This document shows positions 1-8,456 of a stretch of DNA of 64,000 bases, one piece after another; position 1 is the stretch's first letter, and each line of letters starts with the position of its first letter. Source of the stretch: DATJPW01 sp035506215 (GTDB lineage Bacteria; Desulfobacterota; Desulfomonilia; Desulfomonilales; Desulfomonilaceae); contig DATJPW010000012.1 in the NCBI GenBank assembly GCA_035506215.1, forward strand, positions 1 through 64,000, written 5' to 3'. The translations under genes and the position numbers were made by a program. The notes below the pieces were generated by a model that was given only the letters and a program-made list of their open reading frames with translations, did no database searches and was not told the DNA's origin.

Positions 1-1
1 A

Positions 2-199
2 GGATTTGTTTTGCTGCTTGGGATCGCCTATGCCATGGATGTGCAAAACCTGGCCCTTGGTATTGTTTGCGGTATCCTTCTGTTCTTGCCTGTTGTGCTG
101 ACCATTTTGTGGTCGCCGCTGGGCTGGTTTGCGGTGCTTCACGAGAGTCAGGCATCGCGGTCGAGATGGCACGTGCCAAACGTGGAAGTGAATAGATAA
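2..199 (+). CDS. C-terminal fragment of a membrane protein (partial)
   Basis: The reading frame is open from the first bases of the window and ends at 199, so this is most likely the tail of a gene beginning upstream. The visible part carries one strongly hydrophobic segment (about residues 17-40 of the fragment) followed by a short polar, basic tail, as in the last membrane span of an integral membrane protein. Nothing in it identifies a family. It is on the opposite strand to, and converges with, the transporter protein that follows. Confidence 0.4.
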   Translation, partial: GFVLLLGIAYAMDVQNLALGIVCGILLFLPVVLTILWSPLGWFAVLHESQASRSRWHVPNVEVNR

Positions 200-365
200 C
201 GGCCGGCAATGGAGCGCAAGGCATCCCAAACCGGTCACGCATCTTACCCGTTCGATTGTTACCGGGAAGAGAGAGATTGCCCTAACTTATCGTGGTACTG
301 TATTAACGCCGAATCTGGATCATTCCTTGGCGAGAAGCTGACCGAATGCCGGTCTATGCCCGGCT

Positions 366-1646
366 TCACTTCTTCTTGTAATGCTCCACCACCCAGTCGG
401 GCAGCTTGTAGGGCACAGCGCCCTCATATGTGACGCCTTCCCAGTTGTAGGGCCACACGCACACGTTTTGTCCGTCCTGCCATTGGGTCCCCACCGCTGT
501 TACAAGACCCGGTCCCCATGTGACATCATGATCTTTTGTGAATACAAATCTTCCTGGAGGCACTTCTAGATCGGTCTTCTCCAGTACCGGGACCAGCTTG
601 TCCGCGTCCAACGTCCCGGCTTTCTCAATAGCGCTCTTGAGAATCATTATAGCGTCATGAGTCCCGGCAGTGTAATTCGGGGTTTCCTTGAATCTTTCTC
701 TATATTGGTCAAAAAAGGGAATTGTCGTGTTGTTGATCTTTACTCGGGCATAGGTGCTCACGGTGACACTGTAGTTTCCTTTTCCGCCCGTGGCTTCCCA
801 AAAGCCGTCCTTTTGGGCCTCAACGTTAATTCCCACCAGGGGAGCAGGGATCTTGAGTTCACCTGCTTGTTTAGCAAAAGGAATCCCGACCGAGGATGAA
901 AAGGTGGTGAAAATGATATGCGCGCCGGTACGCTGAATTGCGGATAACTCCGAGGTCGTGTCTGTGGCCGTAGGCGACGGTCTCCAAACTCCGACTATTT
1001 CCATACCTATTTTGGGGAGGTTCTCTTGCGCGATTCCCACGATGGGATCTGCCCAGGCTGCCTTTTCAGCAACGATGGCAACCTTGATCTTGGGAATGCC
1101 CAATTCTTTGGACATGGCTTCGGCTGCCTTCTGAAGAAGGATAAAGTCCACTTTCACCAGGAACTTGGAATTAATGGGCGTTATGCGGAACCAATACTTG
1201 TAACGGTCGTAGTCCTTTGTGACCCGTTCGCAAAGCTCGGGATGAGCCGCGCCGCAGCCCATGAAAATCTTCTTGTTGTCCATGGCGATATCCTGCATCA
1301 CCATGACGGCCTCGGTCCGAAAACCACCGACCAGGAAGTCTACCCGATGCCGGCTGATGGCCAACTCTACGGCGTTGGTCGCGTCGGGAATACTCAGGAA
1401 TTCATTGGAATCGACCTTTACAAGCTCAATGGGCCGCTTGGTTCCTTTCACGGAAATGCCGCCTGCCTTGTTAATCAGTTCCGCGGCGAGTGTGGCCCCA
1501 TTCCAATGTCCCTCTCCCTGGGTGAATTGCATCGGCCCGATTACGCCGATTTTTATGGGATCCGCGCCCCACGCGTATAGGCACATGGCAACACACAGGA
1601 CGCAAGCGAAAAAAAGAGCCCTCAGAAAACGTGATTTGTTCATCAT
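366..1646 (-). CDS. ABC transporter substrate-binding protein, branched-chain amino acid type
   Basis: Periplasmic solute-binding protein of the LivK/Peripla_BP_6 type (426 residues). An N-terminal signal peptide (basic start, hydrophobic stretch, cleavage near the AWGA sequence) is followed by the IKIGVIGPMQ strand that opens this fold, and the two-lobed type I fold extends to the C-terminus. Such proteins deliver amino acids, amides or aromatic acids to a Liv-type permease. No permease or ATPase gene lies next to it, so it is an orphan here and its ligand cannot be read. Two adjacent ATG codons are possible starts; GAGGAG upstream fits the second one (1643) slightly better. Confidence 0.85.
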   Translation of the reverse strand: MMNKSRFLRALFFACVLCVAMCLYAWGADPIKIGVIGPMQFTQGEGHWNGATLAAELINKAGGISVKGTKRPIELVKVDSNEFLSIPDATNAVELAISRHRVDFLVGGFRTEAVMVMQDIAMDNKKIFMGCGAAHPELCERVTKDYDRYKYWFRITPINSKFLVKVDFILLQKAAEAMSKELGIPKIKVAIVAEKAAWADPIVGIAQENLPKIGMEIVGVWRPSPTATDTTSELSAIQRTGAHIIFTTFSSSVGIPFAKQAGELKIPAPLVGINVEAQKDGFWEATGGKGNYSVTVSTYARVKINNTTIPFFDQYRERFKETPNYTAGTHDAIMILKSAIEKAGTLDADKLVPVLEKTDLEVPPGRFVFTKDHDVTWGPGLVTAVGTQWQDGQNVCVWPYNWEGVTYEGAVPYKLPDWVVEHYKKK

Positions 1647-2033
1647 GCTCTCCTCTCGGTGTTTCGCTTATTCTTTTGTTGAGACGTGATAAAGACCGAC
1701 CTTACAATTATGTATCACTTCACAACTCGGAGGTATAGTACGTTTTTCCCGAGAAGCGGAGAGACGACCTCCCTTGCGGCGATCCGGATCGATAATCCGC
1801 AAGAGCACCTAAAAATTACGAAATCGACCTAGTAAGTTCGCGGCTTGACCAAATATGACATTGGACGGCAGTCAAACGTTCGTTCTACTGACAGTGTGCA
1901 AGCCGATTGGGAAACGATGAATAGGAGAAGAGGACCGGAGATAGGTCAAGAAGTAGCTGTATGCAAGCGCTGAATATCCGAGCAGACCTGTCCCGGATCG
2001 GGATATTCCAGAGATTACGTGCGGGAAGTTATC
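1647..2033. other. Intergenic region, 387 bp
   Basis: Separates two minus-strand genes and should contain the promoter of the binding-protein gene. I see no convincing -35/-10 pair, tRNA, repeat or conserved small open frame in it. Confidence 0.4.
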
Positions 2034-3038
2034 TTAATAAAGAATCACTCTCACCGGGCGGGCTAGATTGATGTAAGTACCGTTGGGGTCGCGTTCTCTG
2101 GTGGTGGTCCCCACATACATCTTCAACGCATCGGCCAGCCCTTTCGCAGACTCGTTGCGCATGCGGACGCATCCGTGGGATTGACCCGATCCTATGCTCC
2201 ACGGCGAATCGGTCCCATGAATGCGGTAACCTCCGCTATCCACAATCTTTGCCCGTGAAGCCACACTGTCTAACTCCGAGGGTATCTCCTCGTTCCTGTC
2301 CCCTTTTTCGGCCGAGACTTTCCTGAAAAGGGGGATCATGTGCCCGCCATATACGCTGTGGCTGGGGGATTGGCCGTAGGCCCAATCACTCGGCGGCGGT
2401 ATCCACAATGGTTTGTCATCATAAATTCGCACAGCATAATATGAACCGCGCGGTGTCGGGTAGTCAGGCGACCCCAGCCCTACCCTGCAAGTAAAGAGCG
2501 GTTTTCTTTCTTCACCGTTGCGAATGCCGTACAGACTCAGAGTGTATTTCGAACGATCCACCAGAATGTCAAAACCGGAAAACAAACCTGTAGGGTCGGC
2601 CACGAGCCTGCCTGCTGACGCAGCCGCGTCTCCTGTGTCCAGAATCGCTGAGTCGCTGCGCGCAACAGCCGGGGTCCTGGGCTCCAGTGACGCGAGCCTC
2701 GGCCAGGTGCCGCGGACGGAACCCATTGCCACATGGCCCGGCAGTATCTCTTCATCTCTGGGCACCAGCAAGGCGGCAGTGTCGCTTCGCCGATTTCGCA
2801 GATAATCCTCTGTCCGAGGAACAATAGTTGAGTCGACGGAAGCTACCGACAGGATCTTGTCGATGAGGCTGTCTTCTTTGATGTACTGTTCCTGCACTCC
2901 TGTGGGGTGGACAAAACTCAGCAGGAGGTCTTTGGTTGCAGGGTCTTTGGCGGATGCACTACCCAAAGCCATGCCCAGCGTCACCAACAAAACCACCAAG
3001 AAAACCAACAATCTCCCTACACAAGCACTCGAAATCAT
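2034..3038 (-). CDS. L,D-transpeptidase (YkuD domain), exported
   Basis: Peptidoglycan L,D-transpeptidase of 334 residues. The start has a long hydrophobic signal sequence ending near residue 30. The YkuD domain occupies roughly residues 155-334: it opens with the ILVDRSKYTLSLY strand, continues with the TPRG motif, and holds the catalytic signature HGTD...SHGCVRM, in which the cysteine is the nucleophile. The region before it (residues 30-150) is low in recognisable motifs and could be a linker to the envelope. Enzymes of this family make 3-3 crosslinks or attach proteins to peptidoglycan; which of these applies cannot be told. It stands alone, between two long gaps. Confidence 0.88.
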   Translation of the reverse strand: MISSACVGRLLVFLVVLLVTLGMALGSASAKDPATKDLLLSFVHPTGVQEQYIKEDSLIDKILSVASVDSTIVPRTEDYLRNRRSDTAALLVPRDEEILPGHVAMGSVRGTWPRLASLEPRTPAVARSDSAILDTGDAAASAGRLVADPTGLFSGFDILVDRSKYTLSLYGIRNGEERKPLFTCRVGLGSPDYPTPRGSYYAVRIYDDKPLWIPPPSDWAYGQSPSHSVYGGHMIPLFRKVSAEKGDRNEEIPSELDSVASRAKIVDSGGYRIHGTDSPWSIGSGQSHGCVRMRNESAKGLADALKMYVGTTTRERDPNGTYINLARPVRVILY

Positions 3039-3245
3039 TTTTAATGCAAACCCTCTAATTACATAAAACTCAAGTGGAATGCTCTTGGCGCACCGATATT
3101 TTTGAAGAGCACCGGCACCTTTCCTTGCTATATCTAATCTCTCAGAATTGCGCCAGAGTCAAGGCTAAAATAAAGCCGCGTGACACTTTCCGGTCCATAT
3201 AAGAGCTTCCACATTTCTTTTTTGCACAGCCAGTTTTTTTGAAAA

Positions 3246-3314
3246 ACCGGTGGGGGTCGGCGTCCCTGGCGACCCATTGAATCCGGCGCACCGGCACGGA
3301 GGCCAGCGCCTACC
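3246..3314. repeat. GC-rich intergenic palindromic repeat
   Basis: Contains the inverted pair GGGTCG (3254-3259) / CGACCC (3270-3275) followed by a run of CCGG and GGCC words. It resembles the other short REP-like elements in this window in composition and position, but is not identical to any of them. Confidence 0.4.
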
Positions 3315-3424
3315 GATTCCCGAGAGACGCTTTTCTTCATCGGCCATCACTCTTGACATTTCCCAATAAAATGATTCACAGGGGGAACTGATCTCTAATG
3401 CACAAAATTCTTAATTACAGATTC

Positions 3425-3452
3425 TTGATTCTGACCGTGATCGTGCTAAACT
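3425..3452 (+). promoter_or_regulatory. Possible sigma70-type promoter for formate dehydrogenase
   Basis: TTGATT (3425-3430) and TAAACT (3447-3452) are separated by 16 bases and precede the gene by about 200 bases. Each box matches consensus at four of six positions, so this is only a candidate. Confidence 0.25.
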
Positions 3453-3555
3453 AGAAGGAAGTTTGCGCCTGCTTCCACAAAGAGCTTCTTTGCGATAGAG
3501 TCGGTCCTGCAATCTATTGTTGTGCCGGAACCATTGCTGCTAATCTCATTAAGTG

Positions 3556-3583
3556 GTCATGAGCAATTTCTGCGTCATGAGCA
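3556..3583 (+). promoter_or_regulatory. Direct repeat GTCATGAGCA, possible operator
   Basis: The 10-base word GTCATGAGCA occurs at 3556-3565 and again at 3574-3583, start-to-start spacing 18 bases, about 70 bases before the formate dehydrogenase start. Tandem words close to two helical turns apart are typical of regulator sites, but no regulator can be assigned. Confidence 0.3.
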
Positions 3584-3650
3584 GGCCGGGGTTTTGGACT
3601 GCTTCTTTGGAAAGTAACAATTGTCCTCTGTGCTTGATTGGGAGAAGATG

Positions 3651-5720
3651 ATGGATCTTAAATACGTGCGAACCACCTGTCCTTACTGCGGATGCGGGTG
3701 TGAGCTGCTGCTGGAAGTCCTGGACGGAAAACTGCTCGGGACCCTTCCTTCAAAGACCAATCCCATGAATCAGGGCAAGCTCTGCATAAAGGGTTGGAAT
3801 TGCCACGAATTTATTCACAGCCCAAACAGACTCACTACACCGCTCATCCGTAAGAACGGCGAGCTCCAGGAGGCTTCCTGGGATGAAGCGCTTGATTATA
3901 CCGTGTCACGGCTGAAACAAATCAAGGAAACCGATGGCGGCAACAGCCTGGCTTTCTTGTCTTCGGCCAAATGCACCAACGAAGAAAACTATCTTTTTCA
4001 AAAATTCTGTCGGGTGGGGTTCGGGACCAACAACGTCGATCACTGCGCCCGTCTTTGACACTCCGCCACGGTGGCAGGTCTTGCCGCCGCTTTCGGGAGT
4101 GGGGCCATGACGAACTCCATTCCGGAGATAGAGGATTCCGACTGCATTTTCATCACGGGTTCCAATACCACTGTGGCTCACCCTTTAGTGGCGTATCGCG
4201 TTTATCGGGCGAAGGCCAAGGGCGCGAAAATTATCGTCGCGGACCCGCGCAAGATCCATATTGATGCCATAGCCGATATCACGGTTCACCAAAAATTAGG
4301 CTCAGACGTGGCCTTCCTTAACGGGATCATGCACGTGATCCTCGCGAAGGGGCTGCACAACAAGAAATTCATAGAAGAGCGGACTGAAGGCTTCGAAAAG
4401 CTACAAGAGTTGCTGAAAGATTACTCGCCGGAAAAAGTGTCCGACCTCTGCGGCGTTGCAGTGGAGGACATAGTCAAGATCGCGGAAACTTATGCGTCAG
4501 CGGAGAGGGCTTCTATCTTGTACACCATGGGCATTACCCAGCACACACATGGTGTGGACAATGTGAAGTCCCTGGCAAACCTCGCGATGATCACCGGCCA
4601 TATCGGTCGCCGCGGGACGGGTGTCAACCCGCTCAGAGGCCAGAACAACGTGCAGGGCGCGTGCGACATGGGCGGTCTGCCCAATGTGTATCCCGCGTAT
4701 CAGGTGGTGACCGATGCGGGCGTCAAGAAGAAGTTTGAAGACTCGTGGCAAGCGAAACAATTATCCGACAAGGTCGGGTACACCATCATGGAAATGATGC
4801 ACGGTCTGGAAGACGGGTCTCTCAAAGGCATGGTGATACTCGGCGAAAATCCGCTCGGCAGCGATCCTGACGTCGGCCATGTCAAGCACGCATTACAGTC
4901 AGCCGAGTTTCTGGCCGTAATCGACATATTTTTGACGGACACAGCTAAACTTGCCCATGTGGTGCTGCCGGGCGCTGCCTTCGCCGAAAAGGACGGCACT
5001 TTCAGCAACACCGAACGCAGCGTGCTCAGGGTCCGCAAGGCCGTAGATCCGCCCGGTCAGGCACGGCCCGATTGGCAGATCATATGTGAGCTTTCCACCC
5101 GGTTTGGGCTTCCTATGAGCTACGAATCGCCCCGAGAGATTTTCGACGAAATTGCTCGCGTTGCTCCCAGTTACGCGGGCCTTGACTATGACAGACTCGA
5201 CAAAGGTCCCATCGCGTGGCCTTGCCCGTCCAAGGAGCATCCGGGCACACCCGTGCTGCACACTGAGCGCTTCACCCGAGGCAAAGGGTTGTTTCACGCT
5301 ATCGAGTTCAGGCCGCCCGCGGAACTGATTGACGACGAGTTTCCGTTGCAGCTTACCACGGGCAGATACTTCCCCCACTACCACACAGGGACCATGACGA
5401 GAAACTCACCCACGCTCGAACACGAAATGCCTGAAGGGTACGTGGACATGAACCCGGCCGACGCGGCTGAACTGGGCCTGAAAAATCAGGATGAGGCGAA
5501 AATCGTCTCCCGTCGTGGTGAAGTGACCACCAAGGCCCGGATCACCGAATGGGTTAAGCCCGGGACCGTATTCATGAGCTTCCACTTCATGGAGGCCAAT
5601 GCCAATGTGTTGACCAATCCCGCGCTTGATCCCATTTGCAAGATCCCGGAATACAAAGTCTGCGCGGTACGCGTGGAAAAAGTCGGTGAGGTCAAGGCAG
5701 TAGCAGCAGCCGGGGAATAG
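3651..5720 (+). CDS. fdhF: Formate dehydrogenase, selenocysteine-containing, molybdenum/tungsten catalytic subunit
   Basis: Oxidises formate to CO2 (or the reverse) at a molybdopterin-Sec site. The N-terminus has the [4Fe-4S] motif CPYCGCGC then GKLCIKGW. The in-frame TGA at 4056-4058 lies in the context VDHCARL-U-HSATVAGL, the classical selenocysteine position of FdhF; it becomes residue 136, close to Sec140 of E. coli FDH-H. A SECIS-like hairpin follows directly. The frame then continues to 5720, giving about 689 residues including Sec, the usual size. The molybdopterin-binding C-terminal domain is present (TTGRYFPHYHTGTMTRNSP). GGGAG at 3640-3644 sits six bases before ATG 3651; ATG 3648 is the alternative. 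No iron-sulfur or membrane partner subunit is adjacent, so its electron partner is unknown. fdhD converges downstream. An annotation that stops at TGA would split it in two. Confidence 0.93.
4056..4101 (+). promoter_or_regulatory. UGA-Sec codon and bacterial SECIS hairpin
   Basis: Immediately after the TGA a two-part stem can be drawn. The lower stem pairs CACTCC (4059-4064) with GGGAGTG (4095-4101). The upper stem pairs GGCA (4073-4076) with TGCC (4082-4085) and closes the loop GGTCT (4077-4081). The GGUCU apical loop on a short stem is the SelB recognition signature known from E. coli fdhF. The coding sequence runs through the element. Confidence 0.85.
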
Positions 5721-5729
5721 GATTGCTAT

Positions 5730-5790
5730 TGGTGGGGGCAGGCCCGCGGGTCTGTCCATGTTAGGGCGCATACGCGGGTGCGCCCCTACC
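5730..5790. repeat. Palindromic intergenic repeat between convergent genes
   Basis: GGGCGCA (5764-5770) pairs with TGCGCCC (5779-5785), preceded by a second GC-rich hairpin around the CCCGCGGG word. It belongs in style with the GTAGGGGCG...CGCCCCTAC elements at 11853 and 12862, and may also act as a bidirectional terminator between the formate dehydrogenase gene and fdhD. Confidence 0.5.
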
Positions 5791-5870
5791 ATAAGCCGGA
5801 GATTGCCCTCCTTCAGAATTCTGATTGCATGTCCAAGCAGACATTCACTCAGGCAACCGGTCCACACTCC

Positions 5871-6695
5871 CTACCCTTCTACGAGCTCCGCGCCTGAGTG
5901 AGAAAAGTAGTTGAAACGGTCCGCCCGAACATACGTGACTACATCTATATGGCTCTGCCTTGCCATAGCCACGGCCATCGAACTGGCGCTGGAACGCGAG
6001 ATGATTATGGGGAAGTCGCTTCTGGCCGCTTTTGTGAGTACCTCGGAAGTAATGCGACCTGTGGAAAGAAGGAGTTTGTCCTGGGTCTCTATTCGATTCA
6101 AGAAGCAGTGACCCGCGATCTTGTCCACCGCGTTGTGGCGACCCAAATCTTCGAGGATCATGATAATTCCGGACGAATCGGCCAGTGCGGCCGCGTGCAC
6201 CCCGCGCGTGATACTGTAAGTGCCCGGATAATTGTGCAATTCCCGCATTCTTTCGACGATTGTCGAGCAGCGGACCTTCAGGGGCTTGCGTTTTCGTTCC
6301 ACAGGTGACGCGGCAACCTCAACCGAGAAAATCATGCCGCCTGCACAGCCTGACGTAAGCATACCTTTTTTCTCTGTCCCGGAAATTCGTTCAATCCGTT
6401 CTTCCGGAACATCGAGTTCCATCCGAACGAGCCTCGCGGCATTGTCAATGTGGCATTCGAGAAGCTCATCGGGTGAGACCAGAACCCCTTCCGAGACCAG
6501 AAACCCGACGAAAAGCTCTTTCAAATGGGTAGGCAAGGTGGATATGGAAAGGATTTCACGATCGTTCACAAACAGCGTAAAAGGCGCTTCCTTGGCGAGA
6601 AAGATCGTTTTGTTCTCCAAAACTCCTTTGAAGTAACGCTGAGCCGGGATTTCAACCGTCAGTTCACCACTGCCGCTATTGTCGTGGCTGCCCAA
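5871..6695 (-). CDS. fdhD: FdhD, sulfurtransferase for formate dehydrogenase maturation
   Basis: FdhD passes sulfur from a cysteine desulfurase to the molybdenum cofactor before it is inserted into formate dehydrogenase. Family features are visible along the 274 residues: TRGVHAAAL, EDLGRHNAVDKIAG, LLSTGRITSEVLTKA, and a C-terminal RADRFNYFSH. The active-site loop reads TSGCAGG: one cysteine (C117) is present, but the second cysteine of the CxxC pair known in E. coli is glycine (position 120). The gene is convergent with formate dehydrogenase and lies about 80 bases downstream of the ModE-type regulator on the same strand, so the two are probably co-transcribed. Confidence 0.9.
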   Translation of the reverse strand: MGSHDNSGSGELTVEIPAQRYFKGVLENKTIFLAKEAPFTLFVNDREILSISTLPTHLKELFVGFLVSEGVLVSPDELLECHIDNAARLVRMELDVPEERIERISGTEKKGMLTSGCAGGMIFSVEVAASPVERKRKPLKVRCSTIVERMRELHNYPGTYSITRGVHAAALADSSGIIMILEDLGRHNAVDKIAGHCFLNRIETQDKLLLSTGRITSEVLTKAARSDFPIIISRSSASSMAVAMARQSHIDVVTYVRADRFNYFSHSGAELVEG

Positions 6696-6775
6696 GAAGC
6701 CTCCTGTTCACAACTTTTCAAGCGCACTGGACCTAAAAAGCTGACCTCAATGACTTCAATCTCCCATAACAAGAT

Positions 6776-7141
6776 TCAGGTTTTCCGTTTCCCGGAAATC
6801 TTTGGCTCGGCGAGAAATTGCTCGAAAAGTTCGTTGAATTGTTGATCCGCGTAGTTCCCGCAGTTTTTTCTGAGCCTAATATAGGTATTCAATAAATCAA
6901 CACCGGCTTTCGTCAGTGTGGAGCCTTCGCGAGTCCCTTCCACGATTTTGAAACCGCATCTTTCCTCGGTCGCCCTGATTTTGCCCCAGACTGCTCTGAA
7001 CGGCTGCCGAAGTTTTTGGGCAGCCTGATTCATCGATCCAACCTCCTGGATCGCTTCAAGGATCCGTAATCTGCCCTCGCCAATGACCAGTTTGCCATCG
7101 TCATTCTCGATCCAGATCTTCGACCTGACGCGAAGAGCCAT
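6776..7141 (-). CDS. ModE-type winged-helix regulator (DNA-binding domain only)
   Basis: A 121-residue protein matching the N-terminal LysR-like winged helix of ModE: GEGRLRILEAIQEVGSMNQAAQKL, with the recognition-helix region FRAVWGKIRATEER, then GSTLTKAG. The MOP molybdate-binding domains of full ModE are absent, so it is a stand-alone DNA-binding protein, as is common in anaerobes. Its location upstream of fdhD and near formate dehydrogenase suggests control of molybdate or formate metabolism; that is inference. AGGA lies nine bases before the ATG at 7141. Confidence 0.85.
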   Translation of the reverse strand: MALRVRSKIWIENDDGKLVIGEGRLRILEAIQEVGSMNQAAQKLRQPFRAVWGKIRATEERCGFKIVEGTREGSTLTKAGVDLLNTYIRLRKNCGNYADQQFNELFEQFLAEPKISGKRKT

Positions 7142-7355
7142 CGATCACCGTCCTTTCATCAAGCCCGGAACACTTTGCAAATCTCGCCGCCGCGATTTTT
7201 AATTGGAGGCCATTATAATTGCAAACGGCTGTACGTGCAACTCACCATTATTCCTGTCATAAGACCGCTACATACGGCGAGCTCTTAGATGCTCTTGAAG
7301 CGCGGCCGGTCATTGTGCTATTGAGCCTCATCGTTTAGCGTTCGCGGGAGGTGAC

Positions 7356-8453
7356 ATGAAAGGCGACAAGCTGAGAATAGCCCTGATTTTCGGAGGTCGT
7401 TCAGCGGAACATGAGGTGTCATTGCGGTCCGCTCGCTCGATCTTCGAGGCCCTGGATAAAGAGAAATATCATGTCATCCCCGTGCTCATCACTACTGACG
7501 GGGCATGGTATACGAGGCCCGCGGAGGCATCATCCTTCGATTCCGGCACAAATCTCATCGAAGGCGACCGTCTGATAGTCTCACCGGATCCGTCACACAA
7601 AGGATTCTTGCATGTACTTGACGGCGGACGGGTGGAGCCTATGGCTGTTGACGCGGTCTTCCCGGCTCTGCACGGCACCTTTGGCGAAGATGGCACGGTG
7701 CAGGGGCTCCTCGAAATGGCTAATCTTGCTTATGTGGGCTGTGGGGTGCTCGCCTCAGCGGTTGGCATGGACAAGGTCATCATGAAAGCGGCTTTCCGCG
7801 ATATGGGTCTCAATGTGGGACCGTTCTTCTGGTTTTTGCGTTCCGAATGGAGACAAGACCCGCAACAGATTCTCGAAAAACTCCGTTCCAGCCGTTTCCC
7901 GGTTTTCATTAAGCCCGCAAACCTGGGGTCTTCAGTCGGAATTAGCCGAGTGACTGATCCTTCCGATTTTCAAGAGGCTGTGGACCTGGCGGCATCGTAC
8001 GATAGGAAAATACTCGTTGAAGACAGCATCGGCGGGCGAGAGCTGGAGGTAAGTGTCTTGGGCAATGATAATCCCGTTGCCAGCAAGCCTGGTGAGGTCA
8101 TTGCTCATGGAAATTTCTACGATTACGATGAAAAATACCTCCGCGACACAACAGAATTTAAGATCCCAGCAGAGCTCCCTCCGGATATAATGGAATCAGC
8201 CGGCAGGGCCGCTGTCACCGCTTTTCGTGCAGTCGATGGTTCCGGACTGGCCAGAGTAGACCTGTTTCTTACCGAGGACAACCGAATCATCGTCAACGAA
8301 ATAAATACATTACCCGGATTCACCTCTATAAGCATGTATCCCAAATTGTGGGAGGTCAGTGGGTTAAGCTATTCGCAACTCCTGGATCGTCTGGTGGAAT
8401 TGGCATTGGAGAGGCATCGGGACAGACAGAATATTCAGACGAGCAGGAATTGA
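7356..8453 (+). CDS. ddl: D-alanine--D-alanine ligase
   Basis: ATP-grasp ligase joining two D-alanines for the peptidoglycan stem peptide (365 residues). Visible landmarks are the N-terminal FGGRSAEHEVSLRSA, LHGTFGEDGTVQG, the glycine-rich ATP loop KPANLGSSVGIS, and the metal-binding NEINTLPGFT near the C-terminus. A strong GGGAGGTG ribosome site precedes the ATG. It is three bases upstream of a MurU-like gene and heads a three-gene run whose other members are probably peptidoglycan-sugar recycling enzymes. Confidence 0.95.
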   Translation: MKGDKLRIALIFGGRSAEHEVSLRSARSIFEALDKEKYHVIPVLITTDGAWYTRPAEASSFDSGTNLIEGDRLIVSPDPSHKGFLHVLDGGRVEPMAVDAVFPALHGTFGEDGTVQGLLEMANLAYVGCGVLASAVGMDKVIMKAAFRDMGLNVGPFFWFLRSEWRQDPQQILEKLRSSRFPVFIKPANLGSSVGISRVTDPSDFQEAVDLAASYDRKILVEDSIGGRELEVSVLGNDNPVASKPGEVIAHGNFYDYDEKYLRDTTEFKIPAELPPDIMESAGRAAVTAFRAVDGSGLARVDLFLTEDNRIIVNEINTLPGFTSISMYPKLWEVSGLSYSQLLDRLVELALERHRDRQNIQTSRN

Positions 8454-8456
8454 GCC

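Larger units (their letters stand above)
3039..3650. other. Intergenic region, 612 bp, between divergent genes
   Basis: Lies between the L,D-transpeptidase (minus) and formate dehydrogenase (plus). It holds a GC-rich palindromic repeat near 3246-3314, a weak sigma70-like pair at 3425-3452 and a pair of identical 10-base words at 3556 and 3574 (listed separately). Short open frames here show no protein-like features. Confidence 0.5.

Noticed and set aside
366..1646. Antisense frames of 140-184 codons over the binding-protein gene
   Set aside because: They are shadows of a well-supported coding frame in a GC-rich region; the same applies to the long antisense frames over dnaJ, the aminopeptidase, bamA and the fusion protein.
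4071..5720. A separate molybdopterin oxidoreductase gene starting at GTG 4071
   Set aside because: It is in the same frame as the gene before it, there is no ribosome site, and the TGA between them is in the Sec context of FdhF.
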